DNA from: Basidiobolus ranarum | Taxonomy: Eukaryota; Basidiobolomycota; Basidiobolomycetes; Basidiobolales | DNA length: 57,365 bases | Assembly: GCA_040143965.1 (NCBI GenBank) | Contig: JASJQH010000010.1 | Coordinates: 1 to 57,365, forward strand | Reading direction: 5' to 3' | Part shown: positions 35,502-46,392 of the stretch, in pieces | Layout of the letters: each line of letters begins with the position of its first letter | Position numbering within the stretch: position 1 is the first letter of the stretch | The notes under the pieces: generated by a model | The model's database searches: none | Seen by the model: the letters and a program-made list of their open reading frames with translations, nothing else | Told to the model about the DNA's origin: nothing | Translations under genes and position numbers: made by a program

Positions 35502-36958
35502 CTACTTCCTGACAGTAAAGACAATAATCAAAATGATGGCGATAATTAATATAATGATAGTGATGAAGATACACCATCTTTTCTATAATTCGAAGAAAGG
35601 GTTAGGTGTGACTTGAGATGCAAGGTGGAAGTGGATAACCAACCTTTCTTGCGCTCCTGGCATGGCCTATCGCGGTGTCTACTTGGGCATTGGCGTTGGC
35701 TGTATGATCAACAGTACTGTTCATTTGTTGTTCGATGGATTGGACTACCTCATCCTGCTCCTCAACTAAAAGGTGCATCTCTTGGAATAAGTTAGCAAGT
35801 TCCTACAGGGAAGTGTTAGTAGCTGGCTCATCATGAATGTGTTATTTAGAAGCCATACAATAATGTTCTTTTCAATTTTGACAATATCCTCATGACGATC
35901 CTGTACGTTCTTCATTACACGTCTAGCTTCTCCTCGGGATGAATTGAGCACCTGTAACGCAAAACGGTTAATCAAGAGAACAGAAATCACAACCATAATG
36001 AAATATGCTTACTCCTTGAGCGAAAATCTGACCACCTTGATCCTCATCTAAAACTTGCTGGATCTCCTCCTCAGTAGCATAAGGGTTGACTGTAATTACA
36101 CAATTGATTTAGTACGACTTCTGTTGGCAGTCCAATGTATGCATGGGGATACATACCGATTCTATACTGGCGCTCAAGCATTTGCTTGTAACGTTCTTTG
36201 TATTCCAACTCAACCTGTTGGTATCTTTTGAGAGTCTCCATAAACTTAGTCTTGATTGCAGCATGCTAAACAGGCAAAGTTGAAAATATTAATTATTGTT
36301 TCCAATGGCCGCTTGTTGGCGAGGCGATTCCCAGCACTTACTCTGTTTTTACGGATCTGAGCGTCAGAGGTAGGCCCGAGCTTCAAGTTGTTTCTCTCCA
36401 GGGCTTGTATATAATGTTTGTCAATATGTGAGATTTTCCTGACATATGAAGTATTAAATACCTTTGATTTTTTCCTTAGTCTCTATGAGTAATTGTCTGG
36501 TATCGTTGACGGCAGCCTCTAACTGTCTAGAATTCACTTTAGTAAAAATTAGTATGGTTATTAACACTGGATAGAAGCTATCGAGAAAATTTACTCTCTG
36601 ATTCCTCAGCGGTGGTAGAATCTAGGGCTCTTGAGTGAAGAGTTTCGATACCATAGATATTCTCATTTGCTATGCGTATTTCTTTATCAAGGCTTTCAAT
36701 CTGGCAAATAATTGTTATTAACTATAGATACGAACTCATATACTGCTCTACTAACCTGATCATAATAGGCGTTCAAGGGAATTATTTGATTTGATGGTTG
36801 TGTTGAGCGGACATTGCCCATTTCCATTTCACCAAGATCTTGGTGTTGAAAACCTCCGGCATTCTTAAACACACCAAGAAGAATAAATGGGATTAGAAAA
36901 ACAGATAATATAGAAGTCTTGTAATAAACTGGTTATTTACCCGCTGTTGTCTACTCAT
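35502..36958 (-). CDS. Plasma-membrane syntaxin (Sso1/2-like Qa-SNARE)
   Basis: This t-SNARE works at the plasma membrane in exocytosis with Sec9 and Snc-type partners. The gene has about ten short exons from MSRQQR to a C-terminal membrane anchor. An N-terminal three-helix Habc region is seen (for example PLNAYYDQIESLDKEIRIA and IKTKFMETLKRYQQVELEYK, with YRIVNPYATEEEIQQVLDE). The SNARE helix holds EIQQ-type linker residues, RHEDIVKIEKNI, LANLFQEMHLLVEEQDEVV and SIEQQMNSTVDHT, with the central Gln of a Qa-SNARE in LVEEQDEVV or the preceding layer. The last exon encodes a basic KRW followed by an Ile-rich transmembrane segment of about 20 residues and ends VRK. I read the exons in order but did not verify every phase. 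Confidence 0.92.
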
Positions 36959-37486
36959 GATTATAAGAAAAAGTATGTATGTGCCAGAAAGGTGTGTTGG
37001 ATAGTTATAAAATTTTGTGCCAAGTAATGACCTAAAAAGCGATAATAAGGAATGGATGAAACAGGAACTTATTTGATCGGCTTCCCATTCCATATATCCT
37101 ATGATTTACTTGATGAACTGGACAATAAGTTTGTATAATATTTGAGCGCGTCGTAACAATCAACATCGCGTTTGGCAGTCCAGTATAAATTTGGAAGGTA
37201 TACTATTATTATACTCCATTCTATTGCTAAGATTCTATTGCGATCTATGCTCAATTTATAAAAATAGAAATTACGAAATTTCCTTTTTCTGCTATGACAT
37301 AATAATATCATGGGCTTTGTTTCCAAACAACCTGCATCTTCTTGGCATAGCTAACCCCAACCCAAGCTATAAAACACCAAAAACAATAATACTGATTTCA
37401 ATGGTGATTGCGAGATAGCCCTAACCCTAACTCATGATATATTTAATTTATTATTCATGGCCAATTAATCCATTATAGCATGATGA
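36959..37486. other. Intergenic region with a CCCTAA element
   Basis: This region of 528 bp holds the syntaxin promoter and, on the right, the 3' flank of the DUF167 gene. A telomere-like GCCCTAACCCTAAC element lies at 37418-37431. No gene. Confidence 0.45.
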
Positions 37487-37956
37487 CTACAAGTTTTGCC
37501 GAATGAGCTTTTTTACTGTATCACTATCAACTCCTTCTATACTCACCACCTTTTCTCGACACTTTAGTCCCGAAACTAAAGTCACATCTGATTTACGCAC
37601 TTTGAGTACCTGTAGAGTCCAGAACAATAAATAAATAAGCATATGATGTTCCCACTTGAAACTATTTTTTTTACCTCAGCAACAAAGTTAACTACTCCTT
37701 TGTTTGCTTCACCATCTCTAGGTGGTGCTGAAATCTATGTACATATGTTAGTATATATCCTCCTTTTAGTGATTATCACGATTACCTGAACTCCAATGCG
37801 TTCTCCGAATTCGATGATCTGATTTTGTTTAGCCCCCGGCTTTACTAATAGTTCTAGTCTAGTATTACCGTCTTTATGCTGATATATTGGACCTTTTGGT
37901 AACTCGACTATATTGTTGGCTTTTGTAATAAGTGCCTTTTTTGATTTATGTACCAT
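37487..37956 (-). CDS. DUF167/YggU (UPF0235) family protein
   Basis: This is a small alpha/beta protein of the DUF167 family, widespread in bacteria and eukaryotes, with no established biochemical role. Three exons are inferred. The first runs from MVHKSKKALITKANNIVELP and holds the domain start, RLELLVKPGAKQNQIIEFGE. The second contains ISAPPRDGEANKGVVNFVAE, the family signature. The third starts VLKVRKSDVTLVSGLKCREK and ends KKLIRQNL. The GEAN motif and GLKCREK (usually G-x-x-S-R-x-K) are typical. The frame stays open upstream to 38193, so a longer N-terminus is possible, but the family does not need it. CCCTAA elements flank both sides of the gene. Confidence 0.82.
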
Positions 37957-38402
37957 TGGAGAAGAGTTTTTGTGCTTGTATCGCAATTGCTGCTCATCAA
38001 AGAAGGTTAAGACTGTAGTAAGTGATACATAATCGTAGTTTGTATATATGTTACCATGAGACACATAGTAGGCCGACGGAATGAGTCCATCATAGATTTG
38101 ATCAAAAATTGCAATCTGGCCATCACTAATAATTAGCATGTAGCCTAATTTTATGTTGACTCCTACAGGATTGCTCACTAGTCTGCATATCACTTACCCT
38201 AACCCACACCCTGGGACCCCTGATATATGATTTTTTTTTCTTATGCTTGTGATTAATAAAATTTGTGGCGGTTGCTCTCCAGGGACCTTATTCCACTTCA
38301 ACACAAGCAACATAATCAATTTGAATGTTGTGAACATCCATCATAAGTAAGGTAATTAGCTTTTCTATACGTCCTTGACAGCCCTGATGAGTCAACTTCT
38401 AT

Positions 38403-38680
38403 TAGATCCATTGTCTGACTGCCGTCGTTGTGCGGCAAATATGCAGAGAAGTTTATCTGAGCTGTCCAAAATCAAGTGATCTTTCTTGGCTGAAAACTAA
38501 CCATTTTAACACAAATAGACCCCACCGTTGTGTTGCATTATCGGTTGTGTCGCATTATCGGAGATGAAGTCATCTGGTAAGTCAACATTCAAACACAGAG
38601 CAATGATGAACAAATATCAAAGATCCATTGTCTGAAACTCGTCGTTGTGCGAGAAATCTGAGGAAACATTGTGCTGAGCT
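38403..38680 (+). repeat. Pair of diverged about 60-bp direct repeats
   Basis: Copy 1 at 38403-38462 and copy 2 at 38621-38680 share AGATCCATTGTCTGA, then TCGTTGTGCG and a TCTGAG/GAGCT-type end, with scattered differences. Spacing is 218 bp. They may be remnants of a small repeat family. Confidence 0.6.
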
Positions 38681-38845
38681 CTTAATCCGAATATCAAATA
38701 TATCTGTATGCATTCTAACGTAAACTCTTAAACTAGGTTTCTTCTGTAAATTTTGACTCTAATCTTTGTAAATAAACATTGAACTTGATATACATATAAT
38801 TATGATGATGATCCAAGTTTTTATGCGTTACGCCAAGCTGTTTCG

Positions 38846-39098
38846 ACCCTAACCCTACACGCATTTCAAACACAGTAGCATTTAACCCTAACCCTTGATA
38901 TTCACTACAGAAACAGGTGATCTAATCCTGACCCATCTATTTACTGACCCTAAAATCACCTGCGATAGATCTCTTCGATCCTAACCCACCCTAACCCTCG
39001 AACAAGAAAGCATCTATTTCCTGAATCCATTTCCATTTCCATCTCTTGAACCGTTTCCTGATTTACCGAAATCTAACAATAACCCTAACCCTAGCCCA
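38846..39098 (+). repeat. Cluster of CCCTAA telomere-like motifs
   Basis: Four separate short blocks (38846-38857, 38884-38895, 38978-38999 and 39081-39098) carry one to three CCCTAA units each. All are in the same orientation (C-rich strand on +) within 253 bp. They are separated by ordinary sequence, so they are not a single eroded tract. A fifth block lies at 38195-38211. Confidence 0.8.
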
Positions 39099-39397
39099 TA
39101 TCATCTGTTTGCATCTAGAAAAGACGTTTCTGGCAATGAAGTACACGGATTTCTAAATACAAAATTACCTATTTGGGGGGACATGGCTAATTTGATCAGA
39201 CCGAGAACGCAGCTTGTTGCTGTAAAATCCTAGTGCATTTCAACGAATCAAATGGAAAATCTAATTTCACTGCTCAAGTATCCTGCGACCTTAATTATGA
39301 ATGGGTTAATGGGGGAATCGAACAACTAATGAGAAGCGCAGTTTTCGATTGAGAACAGAGCCCCAATCACTTGACACAATGATTGGTCACAATACAG

Positions 39398-39480
39398 ATG
39401 ATATTAAAATACTCTGATTAAATTACAATATATATACTAATGATATTAAAATACTCTGATTAAGATACAATATACACGAA
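39398..39480 (+). repeat. 42-bp tandem duplication
   Basis: Two copies of an AT-rich unit, each containing GATATTAAAATACTCTGATT, lie head to tail with a 42-bp period and only a few differences. It looks like a recent local duplication. Confidence 0.8.
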
Positions 39481-39679
39481 TGATGCTTTACTCAATCATT
39501 ATGTACCTTAATGTAATTTGCTCATCTGTTCCTAATAATTATATTGTTTAGGCCACAGTTATTCGCTTACTCGCTTATTCGCTGGTGATTTTGAATTTCT
39601 AAGCTTGAGATTGTACGACTGCGGAATACTTTATATATAGGGGACATTGTCACACTGGATGCATAGTTAGCTTATCGCC

Positions 39680-39760
39680 TTTTTTCTCCTTTCCTCTCCT
39701 CTCCTCTCCTCTATCTTCCGTTTTTATTATTCCCCTTCCCCCCCTTTTCCTTTACTTTGA
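39680..39760 (+). promoter_or_regulatory. Pyrimidine-rich promoter tract of the MYND gene
   Basis: A C/T-only run includes four or more CTCCT repeats (39690-39712). It lies 75-150 bp before the start codon of the MYND-finger gene. Such tracts are common in fungal promoters near transcription starts. Confidence 0.5.
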
Positions 39761-39832
39761 TTTAAATCTCTTTGTATTTGATTACACTCACTGGTACTTG
39801 AGTTAATTCTGAATTTCCTACATTTATACAAT

Positions 39833-41089
39833 ATGAGAGAGTCCAACTTTTCTTTCCCCACCCAAAATCGTGCCTGCGTTACTATAACATCTGCTCTCTA
39901 CGATCGCAGAGCTCTTGATTGCACCGCCATACTTCCTCTCATCAACTCACTTTCTCATCTGATCTATTTAACGAGCACTTCCCCCAGAATCAGAGAAATC
40001 ATCACCAAGGATGGAGGTCTAGAACGTTTAATTCGTACACTGAAAACCACTAAATTAGATGACAAACGTCAAGCTTGGAAATGGTCTATGGCTTTTCAAT
40101 GTGTAGTGAATGTTGGTGTTCGTGGAACTGAAGCCATTCGTACTAGAGTTGTAGATGCTGGTATGGTTGATATTGTTATTCAGATTTTGAAAAGTTTCCA
40201 GAGAGCCGTAATCCAAGTCAAGATGGACAAGGAGAAGGAGATTCACAACGTAGTTCCAGGTCAGGAGCTACGTGACAATCCATTCGCTAGCTCAAATAGT
40301 GTATCCAGCACTCTAAATCAAGAACCGAACGAAGAAGAGCCAATGAGTTCCAACAATCTGTTTCAAAGAAATCTTCCTTCATTACGTCGTACTCTTGCTG
40401 CTCAGCAATTACAGAACTCTATGAATACCAGTTCTTCCACGGAGTTGCAACCCATTTTTGGACGTAGTTCTAACGTCACTATGGATTTTGAGACCCTTTC
40501 TGAAGATTCCCAACCTTCCTCACCTACCGCCCAGCTCTTTCAAATGGCTCCTTTGACTAGAAGCGATCCCAATGAGCAGCCTTCTTTGCAGACTGAATCC
40601 AGGACTCAATCTGTGGCAGAAGAGGTTCTATATCGCGAAGAAGATATTCTCCTTTCGTTACAACTCCTTGCCTACGTCTCTAAATATCCTCATCTTCGTC
40701 AACGTCTTCACACTGAATTTGAATGCAACGTTTTTAGTCTTGTCGAAAAATTCACCAGCAGAGGTCACAGTTCCGAAATTCAATGCTGGGCATCCATCAT
40801 TATGCGCAACGCTTGTCGTAAGGATGAAGCCCGCGGTGGCATTAGACAATGTGGTAACATGACTTGTGGGAAATGGGAAAAATATCCCAGAGAATTTTCC
40901 AAATGCCGAAGATGTCGCAAAGCCAAATACTGCTCCAAAGTGTGTCAATCCAAAGCGTGGGCAGATGGTCATAGGCACTGGTGCGTAGAGAGACAATTAC
41001 CCGAGTCTAGCAACAACTCAGCATCTCAGCTTGAGGTAAACTCGGTACCAACGAACAACATTTCGTTAGCTACCACTGCAATGTCTTAG
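39833..41089 (+). CDS. MYND zinc-finger protein (MUB1/SamB-like)
   Basis: A single exon encodes 418 aa. The N-terminal 120 residues are helical and Armadillo-like (INSLSHLIYLTSTSPRIREI, KDGGLERLIRTLKT). A low-complexity Ser/Gln/Pro region follows at about 140-270, then another helical block (YREEDILLSLQLLAYVSKYP). The MYND finger is at about 342-386 (CGNMTCGKWEKYPREFSKC, then CRRCRKAKYCSKVCQSKAW and a His-rich end DGHRHWCVE), with all zinc-binding Cys/His residues present. This order matches MUB1 of yeast and SamB of Aspergillus. MUB1 helps the ubiquitin ligase Ubr2 degrade Rpn4; SamB affects hyphal morphology and cytokinesis. Function here is inferred from that match. The start is the first ATG, MRESNFSF. 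Confidence 0.88.
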   Translation: MRESNFSFPTQNRACVTITSALYDRRALDCTAILPLINSLSHLIYLTSTSPRIREIITKDGGLERLIRTLKTTKLDDKRQAWKWSMAFQCVVNVGVRGTEAIRTRVVDAGMVDIVIQILKSFQRAVIQVKMDKEKEIHNVVPGQELRDNPFASSNSVSSTLNQEPNEEEPMSSNNLFQRNLPSLRRTLAAQQLQNSMNTSSSTELQPIFGRSSNVTMDFETLSEDSQPSSPTAQLFQMAPLTRSDPNEQPSLQTESRTQSVAEEVLYREEDILLSLQLLAYVSKYPHLRQRLHTEFECNVFSLVEKFTSRGHSSEIQCWASIIMRNACRKDEARGGIRQCGNMTCGKWEKYPREFSKCRRCRKAKYCSKVCQSKAWADGHRHWCVERQLPESSNNSASQLEVNSVPTNNISLATTAMS

Positions 41090-41573
41090 TTATTGCTGCT
41101 GACGTTGTTATCAAATCCGTAATATATTTCTTAGTTCCTTTGTAAGCCGATTTTACTAGTTGCATTACCTTTCCTGATTATCGAACATATAGACTGTTAA
41201 TAATTTTACCTCACGCACCAACCCTATCCTTTCTGACCACTGCACTTCATCCTTTATTCTTATATTTCGTTAGAACATGTCATAGTATCCTTGCTTAATT
41301 ATGATGTCTTTTCACTCGCATCTTTTATCGTTGTATCTTCTAGTAGTAAGCCGTCATATTTCCATCGATATATCATAATCTCTTGTATTATTTTTATGCT
41401 CACTTATTCATTTGATGTGCATAATAAACCACTCCAATATATAGCCAAATCACTTCCAAAATGACGGAAAAATTATTTGTTTATTGAGTTGATGTTTCCA
41501 TGCCAACATTGAAGATGCTCAAGTGCAGCTATATAATGAATAAGTGAATACGTATGAAGAGACCGTTGTGATT
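41090..41573. other. Convergent 3' spacer
   Basis: This AT-rich spacer of 484 bp separates the MYND gene (+) and the orphan 606-aa gene (-). No gene seen. Confidence 0.5.
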
Positions 41574-43592
41574 TCAATTAACAACGTACCTTTGAAACAG
41601 TTGAAATACCTCCATTATAATATGTTGAACATCTTCATTCTGATTAAATTCCAATTCTTCCCTCAATAGATCTTCGTATTCACTACCTACCACAATTATC
41701 GTTAATGCTCTTAGGTCTTCTAATGCTTTTCTTCTGATCTTAAAATCATCGGCTTCACTGTTGAGTTTTATCTGATTTAACTGATCAATAATGGCCTCTT
41801 TCGATACATATGAATAGTCTAAACCATCATAACTAGCATATGAGTATGAACTTGAAAAATCGTTATCTTTAACAAATGTTGGTGCAGGGGCCAGTGCAAC
41901 TGGAGGAACTGATGGTGACATGACTGGTGAGGCTCGTATAACGTGCTCATCAAGAAATTGATTCAGCGCTTCATCAAAAGTCTTCTTTGATTTGGTAAGT
42001 TGATTCGCGTTCTTATTTAAAATTGCGTAAGGTAAAGCGTCATTAATCAACGTTTCATAGAAAGGAGCTTCCTTTACGTGAGATTTCAATTGGTGTTGTA
42101 TAGCAACGGCCAAATCTTCATGGGTGAATATTGGATGGATGGTATGTTGAGTGTCAATATCAGAATCTTCAAATAATGCGGAAACATGTGGTTCTTTCAT
42201 ATAACTGAATTCATTCGTTGGAGATGAGATGGTGCTGAATTCTTGTTCATGGTTGAGGGGTGATTCAATCTGAGATAATGTTAATGTTGGTGAATTGTTC
42301 TCTGTGTCGCTACAAGGTGAAGTGTCTTGTATAGTATCCGTTTGCGTCGTTTGGCTTTGTAATTTCACTATGCTAGTTTGAACATCTTTGTCTGTCGGTG
42401 AATGCGTTCGATTGTCGATGTCAGTTTGAGTTTCTACAGTCTGTACCAGTACTTCCTTAGGTGACATTAACTCGTCATATACACAGTCACTGTCATCTAG
42501 AGGAGAGTTAAGATCTACCAAGCCATCGACAGCTTCAAGTGATATATCGTGACTTATGGTTGAATCAGATGGCCTTTCTTCAAACGTTACGTTCCTATCT
42601 ATTGTACTTGGTTTGTCTGGGTGATGATGAAAGTTTGAAGGGATATCAATAGAAGTGACTGATCCTTGTTTAGATATAACCTCACTCTTTACTGACTGAT
42701 TTCGAAGCTTTCTTAAGATTACGTTGATCATACTATACTTCTCCCCTGTTGGTAATGGAAGCATATCAGAGAAAGAGGTTTCAGACCGTATTTCCTCTAC
42801 TCTCCTTGATATAACTTAATATTGGTAAATAATTCTATGGAACAGGTTACAATAATCTTTAGGTCAAAATACCTTTCGTGTTCAGGTTCACGTTCACTCG
42901 AATATTGCTTAGTGAAAGACTTGATACCCTTAATATGTTTTGAGAGGGGGAAATTTTCCGTTCCAGTCCGTCCATTTAAAAGGGATTTTTTCAAACGAAG
43001 TGTGAAATCAGAAATCCCTGTTATAAATCGATAAGTATTATGTTGTTCATAAATACTATTCAGTTAAACTCACTAGTTGTACTATCACTTGGAAGAGATA
43101 TTCCAGGAGTTGAAATAGGTTCAGGTATATCTGTCTCTTGGACGGAGGGTGTTGACGCTTCGTTTAACTCAAGGCTTACTGTATCTCGTTTCTTTGAAAA
43201 TTCTCCACCTAATAAAATATTCGGTTGAAAGTTAAACGAAAAGCTGTGGAAAGGAAATCAATGTAGGATAATGGAGTACTTCTTGAAGTAAATATAGTAC
43301 TTGTTATTTCTACATTGGTTTTCTTTTTACTACTTGATACGGCTATCACTCGTTCATTTACATAAGGTGTTCTATTTACTGGTGTGATAGGATTTCTAGG
43401 GAGAAACTCGGAAGGTGAATTAACTTCTATAACTCTATTGGGTTTCTTTCCAGTCCATAGATTGGCTTCATTTGATATAGGGATATTTTCATTCGACTTT
43501 TGAGGGGTAACACGTACATAGCCCCAGCTTCGACCTAATTCCGTATCTCCTGAAACGTGAGTAGTCTTACGATTTAACGTGCGTTTTTTCAT
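41574..43592 (-). CDS. Orphan 606-aa Ser/Thr-rich protein
   Basis: Four exons fit in phase: 43592-43280, 43208-43074, 43017-42873 and 42801-41574, giving 606 aa. I do not recognise the family. The N-terminal 180 residues are basic and Ser/Thr/Pro-rich (TPVNRTPYVNE, ASTPSVQETDIPEP). Residues 180-250 include SKHIKGIKSFTKQYSSEREP and SFSDMLPLPTGEKYSMINVI. A long disordered acidic Ser/Thr/Asp region follows. The C-terminal 80 residues are predicted helical and acidic (YVSKEAIIDQLNQIKL, RRKALEDLRALTIIV, YEDLLREELEFNQNEDVQHI) and could be a small protein-binding domain. No catalytic motif, signal peptide or membrane segment is seen. The phase agreement of all three introns supports a real gene. Confidence 0.72.
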
Positions 43593-44030
43593 AAAGTACT
43601 AAACCCACTTTTACTCAGAATAATTCGAATGGAAAGATTAATACCAAGTTAGAGTAATCCTTTTCTTTCGACGAAAGTTAGTCAACTACTATCTTCATAT
43701 AGAGTGTAACCAGTGGAGGAATTCATTTGGATGTTTTCTGGTGTTCTAAGTTATAAGTGATCAAATCAGTTAATTCTAAATATTTAGTAGAAATGTTTCT
43801 GGATCACTTGGTAATTATCGAAACAGTTTATCAAACAATCATAAAATTAAACATCTCACTTAATAGTGCAGATTTGGAACTATATATGTCACTATTATTA
43901 TGTCTGTTGACTATTGAATATTAGAAAATATTTGACATTCTAAATAACCAAAAATTTTATTTCTAGTCAAATTGAATTGAATTTAGGTTTCAAGTGCTAT
44001 GTTTTTAGTGATTCAATATCGTGTAATCAC
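43593..44030. other. Intergenic region
   Basis: A 438-bp AT-rich spacer with the promoter of the orphan gene and the 3' flank of the first LPMO gene. No gene. Confidence 0.45.
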
Positions 44031-44921
44031 TTAAAAGTCGCAGAACATTTGATTAACACCACCGCGACAGACGGTACCAGGGGCACAACGTTGAAGATAT
44101 TCATATCCATTGGCGCAAACCTTGAATTCACGAGATTGACCAGCGTTGACACACTTGGTCTCATATCCGGAGCAACGACCAGGCTCGTCACCAGTTGAGG
44201 GCTTAGAGGTTTCAGTAGGTTTGGTTGGTTCAGTAGGTTTAATAGTGGCGGTAGGCTTGGCGGGGGTGGATGGTTCAGGTGCGACTACATCACTGCCATT
44301 GCCAGTAACTTTAACAGTTGGTCTTTTGGGGAATAAATCCTTGCCACTGTATCCACCATGTGTGAATTCAGGAATGGTAACATATCCTGGAATATTAGCG
44401 ACCAAAAGTTTTGGTCCAGTGATTGAGCCAGATGGAGTACCTTGTACTTCGATATCGGCGCAATTCATATAATACTCACGATTACCAGTTTTGTTAATCC
44501 AGGCCCAAGCAAAAGTGGCTCTACCACTTGGTGCTCCAGCTGGGATTTGAACACTGTAATCACGAGATGAGATTAAACAATCGTCGAAGACATCCTTAAG
44601 GACGACGAAGGTTTTATCATCATAAGAAAGAGCGAATTGACAATGTCCTCCGTCGTGAGGAGCACCTCCGCCAATTTTCACTGGTAGATTACTTCCGGCT
44701 TTGACGGTTTGAACAACTCCACCTTTGCCATAGCCACGGCAAGGATATGGCCAGCGGCCGGATTCCAATGGAGCTACCATGTCGTAGTCTGGAGTACCCT
44801 TGTATGTAGGATTGTACTGGGACTGACGAGGAGGAGGCTGAACCAATTCCATATGACCTAAAGCATAGGGAGAGAGCGCCAACAAAGCAAAGACGGAAAG
44901 AGAAAGTTTGGAGAAAACCAT
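44031..44921 (-). CDS. Secreted AA11-like LPMO with CBM19-like chitin-binding domain, copy 1
   Basis: This is a copper-dependent lytic polysaccharide monooxygenase probably acting on chitin, either in the fungal wall or in prey/insect cuticle. A single exon encodes 296 aa. The signal peptide is residues 1-22; cleavage after LALSPYALG leaves His23 (HMELVQPPPR) as the N-terminal copper ligand. The second histidine is in GGAPHDGGHCQFALSYDD, and REYYMNCADI holds the axial-type Tyr. These three patterns match AA11. A Pro/Thr/Lys linker (TKPTETSKPST region, about 200-240) leads to a C-terminal Cys-rich module (CSGYETKCVNAG ... CAPGTVCRGGVNQMFC) like CBM19. It is paralogous to copy 2, located 7 kb to the right. 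Confidence 0.85.
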   Translation of the reverse strand: MVFSKLSLSVFALLALSPYALGHMELVQPPPRQSQYNPTYKGTPDYDMVAPLESGRWPYPCRGYGKGGVVQTVKAGSNLPVKIGGGAPHDGGHCQFALSYDDKTFVVLKDVFDDCLISSRDYSVQIPAGAPSGRATFAWAWINKTGNREYYMNCADIEVQGTPSGSITGPKLLVANIPGYVTIPEFTHGGYSGKDLFPKRPTVKVTGNGSDVVAPEPSTPAKPTATIKPTEPTKPTETSKPSTGDEPGRCSGYETKCVNAGQSREFKVCANGYEYLQRCAPGTVCRGGVNQMFCDF

Positions 44922-46392
44922 GATATCAGTTAGATTGGAGTGTAGTTAAGCCAGCTAGCCTGCTAGAAATTTCAATATTGGGTCTATTCCTGTAGATCAA
45001 CAAAAGTAATGTATGAGCACCTCAATTTCCGCTACTTTATAAGAAAGAACTAGGACTGCTTTACCCGGTTAAGGAAAAGCATGAGAGTTGCAAAAACATT
45101 TATTTGGTATTCCTTAAAGCCTACTGATACTGATTAAGTCGCATGTCTAAAGAGTTACCTCAAACTTCTTGAGTAACCACTGATTAACCATTCTCTCGCA
45201 AAACTTACTCAAAGAACAACTATTTTTCAAAAGAAGTTTATCGTTATACAGAAATTAACCTCTTACTCATAAAATTGTCCGTGGTACATTTCTTGGCCAA
45301 ATTTAGTATTATTAATTCAGGACCCAAGGCAAGTCTTGAAGATGCCATCATTAGTTTGCTCAAGGAAATGTTACACCAAATGGAGGTATTTCGGTTCACA
45401 ACAGCTGTATCATTGAAGTCAATGAGCACTAAATACAGATGGGTATGAGTAAGAATGGCCAGCTAATATTCTGCCATTTAAATGGTCAGTTCACGCGTTT
45501 CCAAGATCCTCTGAAATTCCCTAAAAAATGTACAACCTTTGTGCTACGGTCCCAGATAGTATTGGCAGTCAATGGCCTGCCGTTGTGATCACCAAGAATG
45601 ATGTCTTGCATCTGACTTCATAAATTCCGAGATCATTTGAGAATCAATACTAGCTTCTAGCCATAATGGATTTGGAGTGGACTCGATATGATATGTTTTC
45701 TACTTAGTGATTATCTTAACAATTTTATGGTATCAATGAGGCTGAATACACAGTGTGAGTGACAGTTATACTTTAAAGGTGAGAATTCTCCAGATTTTGA
45801 GGGAGCAACAAACAGAATTCAAAGAATAGTATCCCGATATCAGACTCGCTTGTAATCTTGTTTGTTGACTTCTAGAATCTACCATGTTCTTTCCATGGGT
45901 GGTTCCGGTAGCACATAGTACATATTGGATGCAAAGAATGTGTATCTAAATGGAAGCAAGCTTCGTCGTGAAACACGCTTTGCTATAGGCATAGCGAGTT
46001 TAGCCGGTAATGAAATTGATAAGATAACCAAGGTGTTCCCTGCAAATGGTAATTATGCCAAATGCCGTCAAAATATATATTATTCTAGCGCAGTATGCGC
46101 AGGAATTGTAGTCTCATAAATAGAGAATCATTATTACTGGGAATAATTCATTTAAGGATTCCAAATTAGAACTAACCATCATTGCACTAAAATATTTACA
46201 TATCAGTGTTCCGGAATATATATGAATTAGCTTGGTTTAGAGATGCATGATTGTGGTTTGAACATCTTTTCTCTACTCGGTCGGGAATAAGGTATCTCAT
46301 TGTCGCTATATATTTCGAATCACTGATGACATGCTTAAAATACTGCATGCATTTATTTATTACGGATTTTGCTATATCATTCAATTGGCATG
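44922..46392. other. Intergenic region between LPMO copy 1 and P450
   Basis: The left 400 bp hold the LPMO promoter, including sequence shared with LPMO copy 2. A TATA-like CTTTATAAG lies at about 45036-45045. A 64-codon open frame at 45925-46119 (containing FAIGIASLAGNEIDKITKVF) reads rather like a protein, but it starts with TTG and I cannot assign it. Otherwise nothing recognised. Confidence 0.4.
44945..44969 (-). promoter_or_regulatory. LPMO 5'-flank element, copy 1
   Basis: This 25-bp block (containing AGCCAGCTAGCCTGCTAG) lies 24 bp before the ATG of LPMO copy 1. It is identical to a block 7 bp before the ATG of copy 2 (52232-52256). Further similarity follows (TATTCC.GTAGATCAA), then a TATA-like element in both. 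It may be leader sequence or a shared regulatory site. Confidence 0.7.

Larger units (their letters stand above)
37957..39832. other. Intergenic region, 1.9 kb, rich in CCCTAA motifs and direct repeats
   Basis: I see no supportable gene. Telomere-like CCCTAA clusters occur at 38195-38211, 38846-38857, 38884-38895, 38978-38999 and 39081-39098. A pair of about 60-bp direct repeats (38403, 38621) and a 42-bp tandem duplication (39398-39480) are also present. The right end is a pyrimidine-rich promoter for the MYND gene. Confidence 0.6.

Noticed and set aside
37957-38193. Upstream extension of the DUF167 gene starting near 38193
   Set aside because: The frame is open, but the extra residues have no similarity to the family, which normally begins shortly before the domain. 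I used the ATG at 37956 instead and noted the alternative.
45925-46119. 64-codon frame between LPMO copy 1 and the P450
   Set aside because: TTG start, no recognised domain, and no good flanking splice sites. It might be a relic exon, but I cannot support it.
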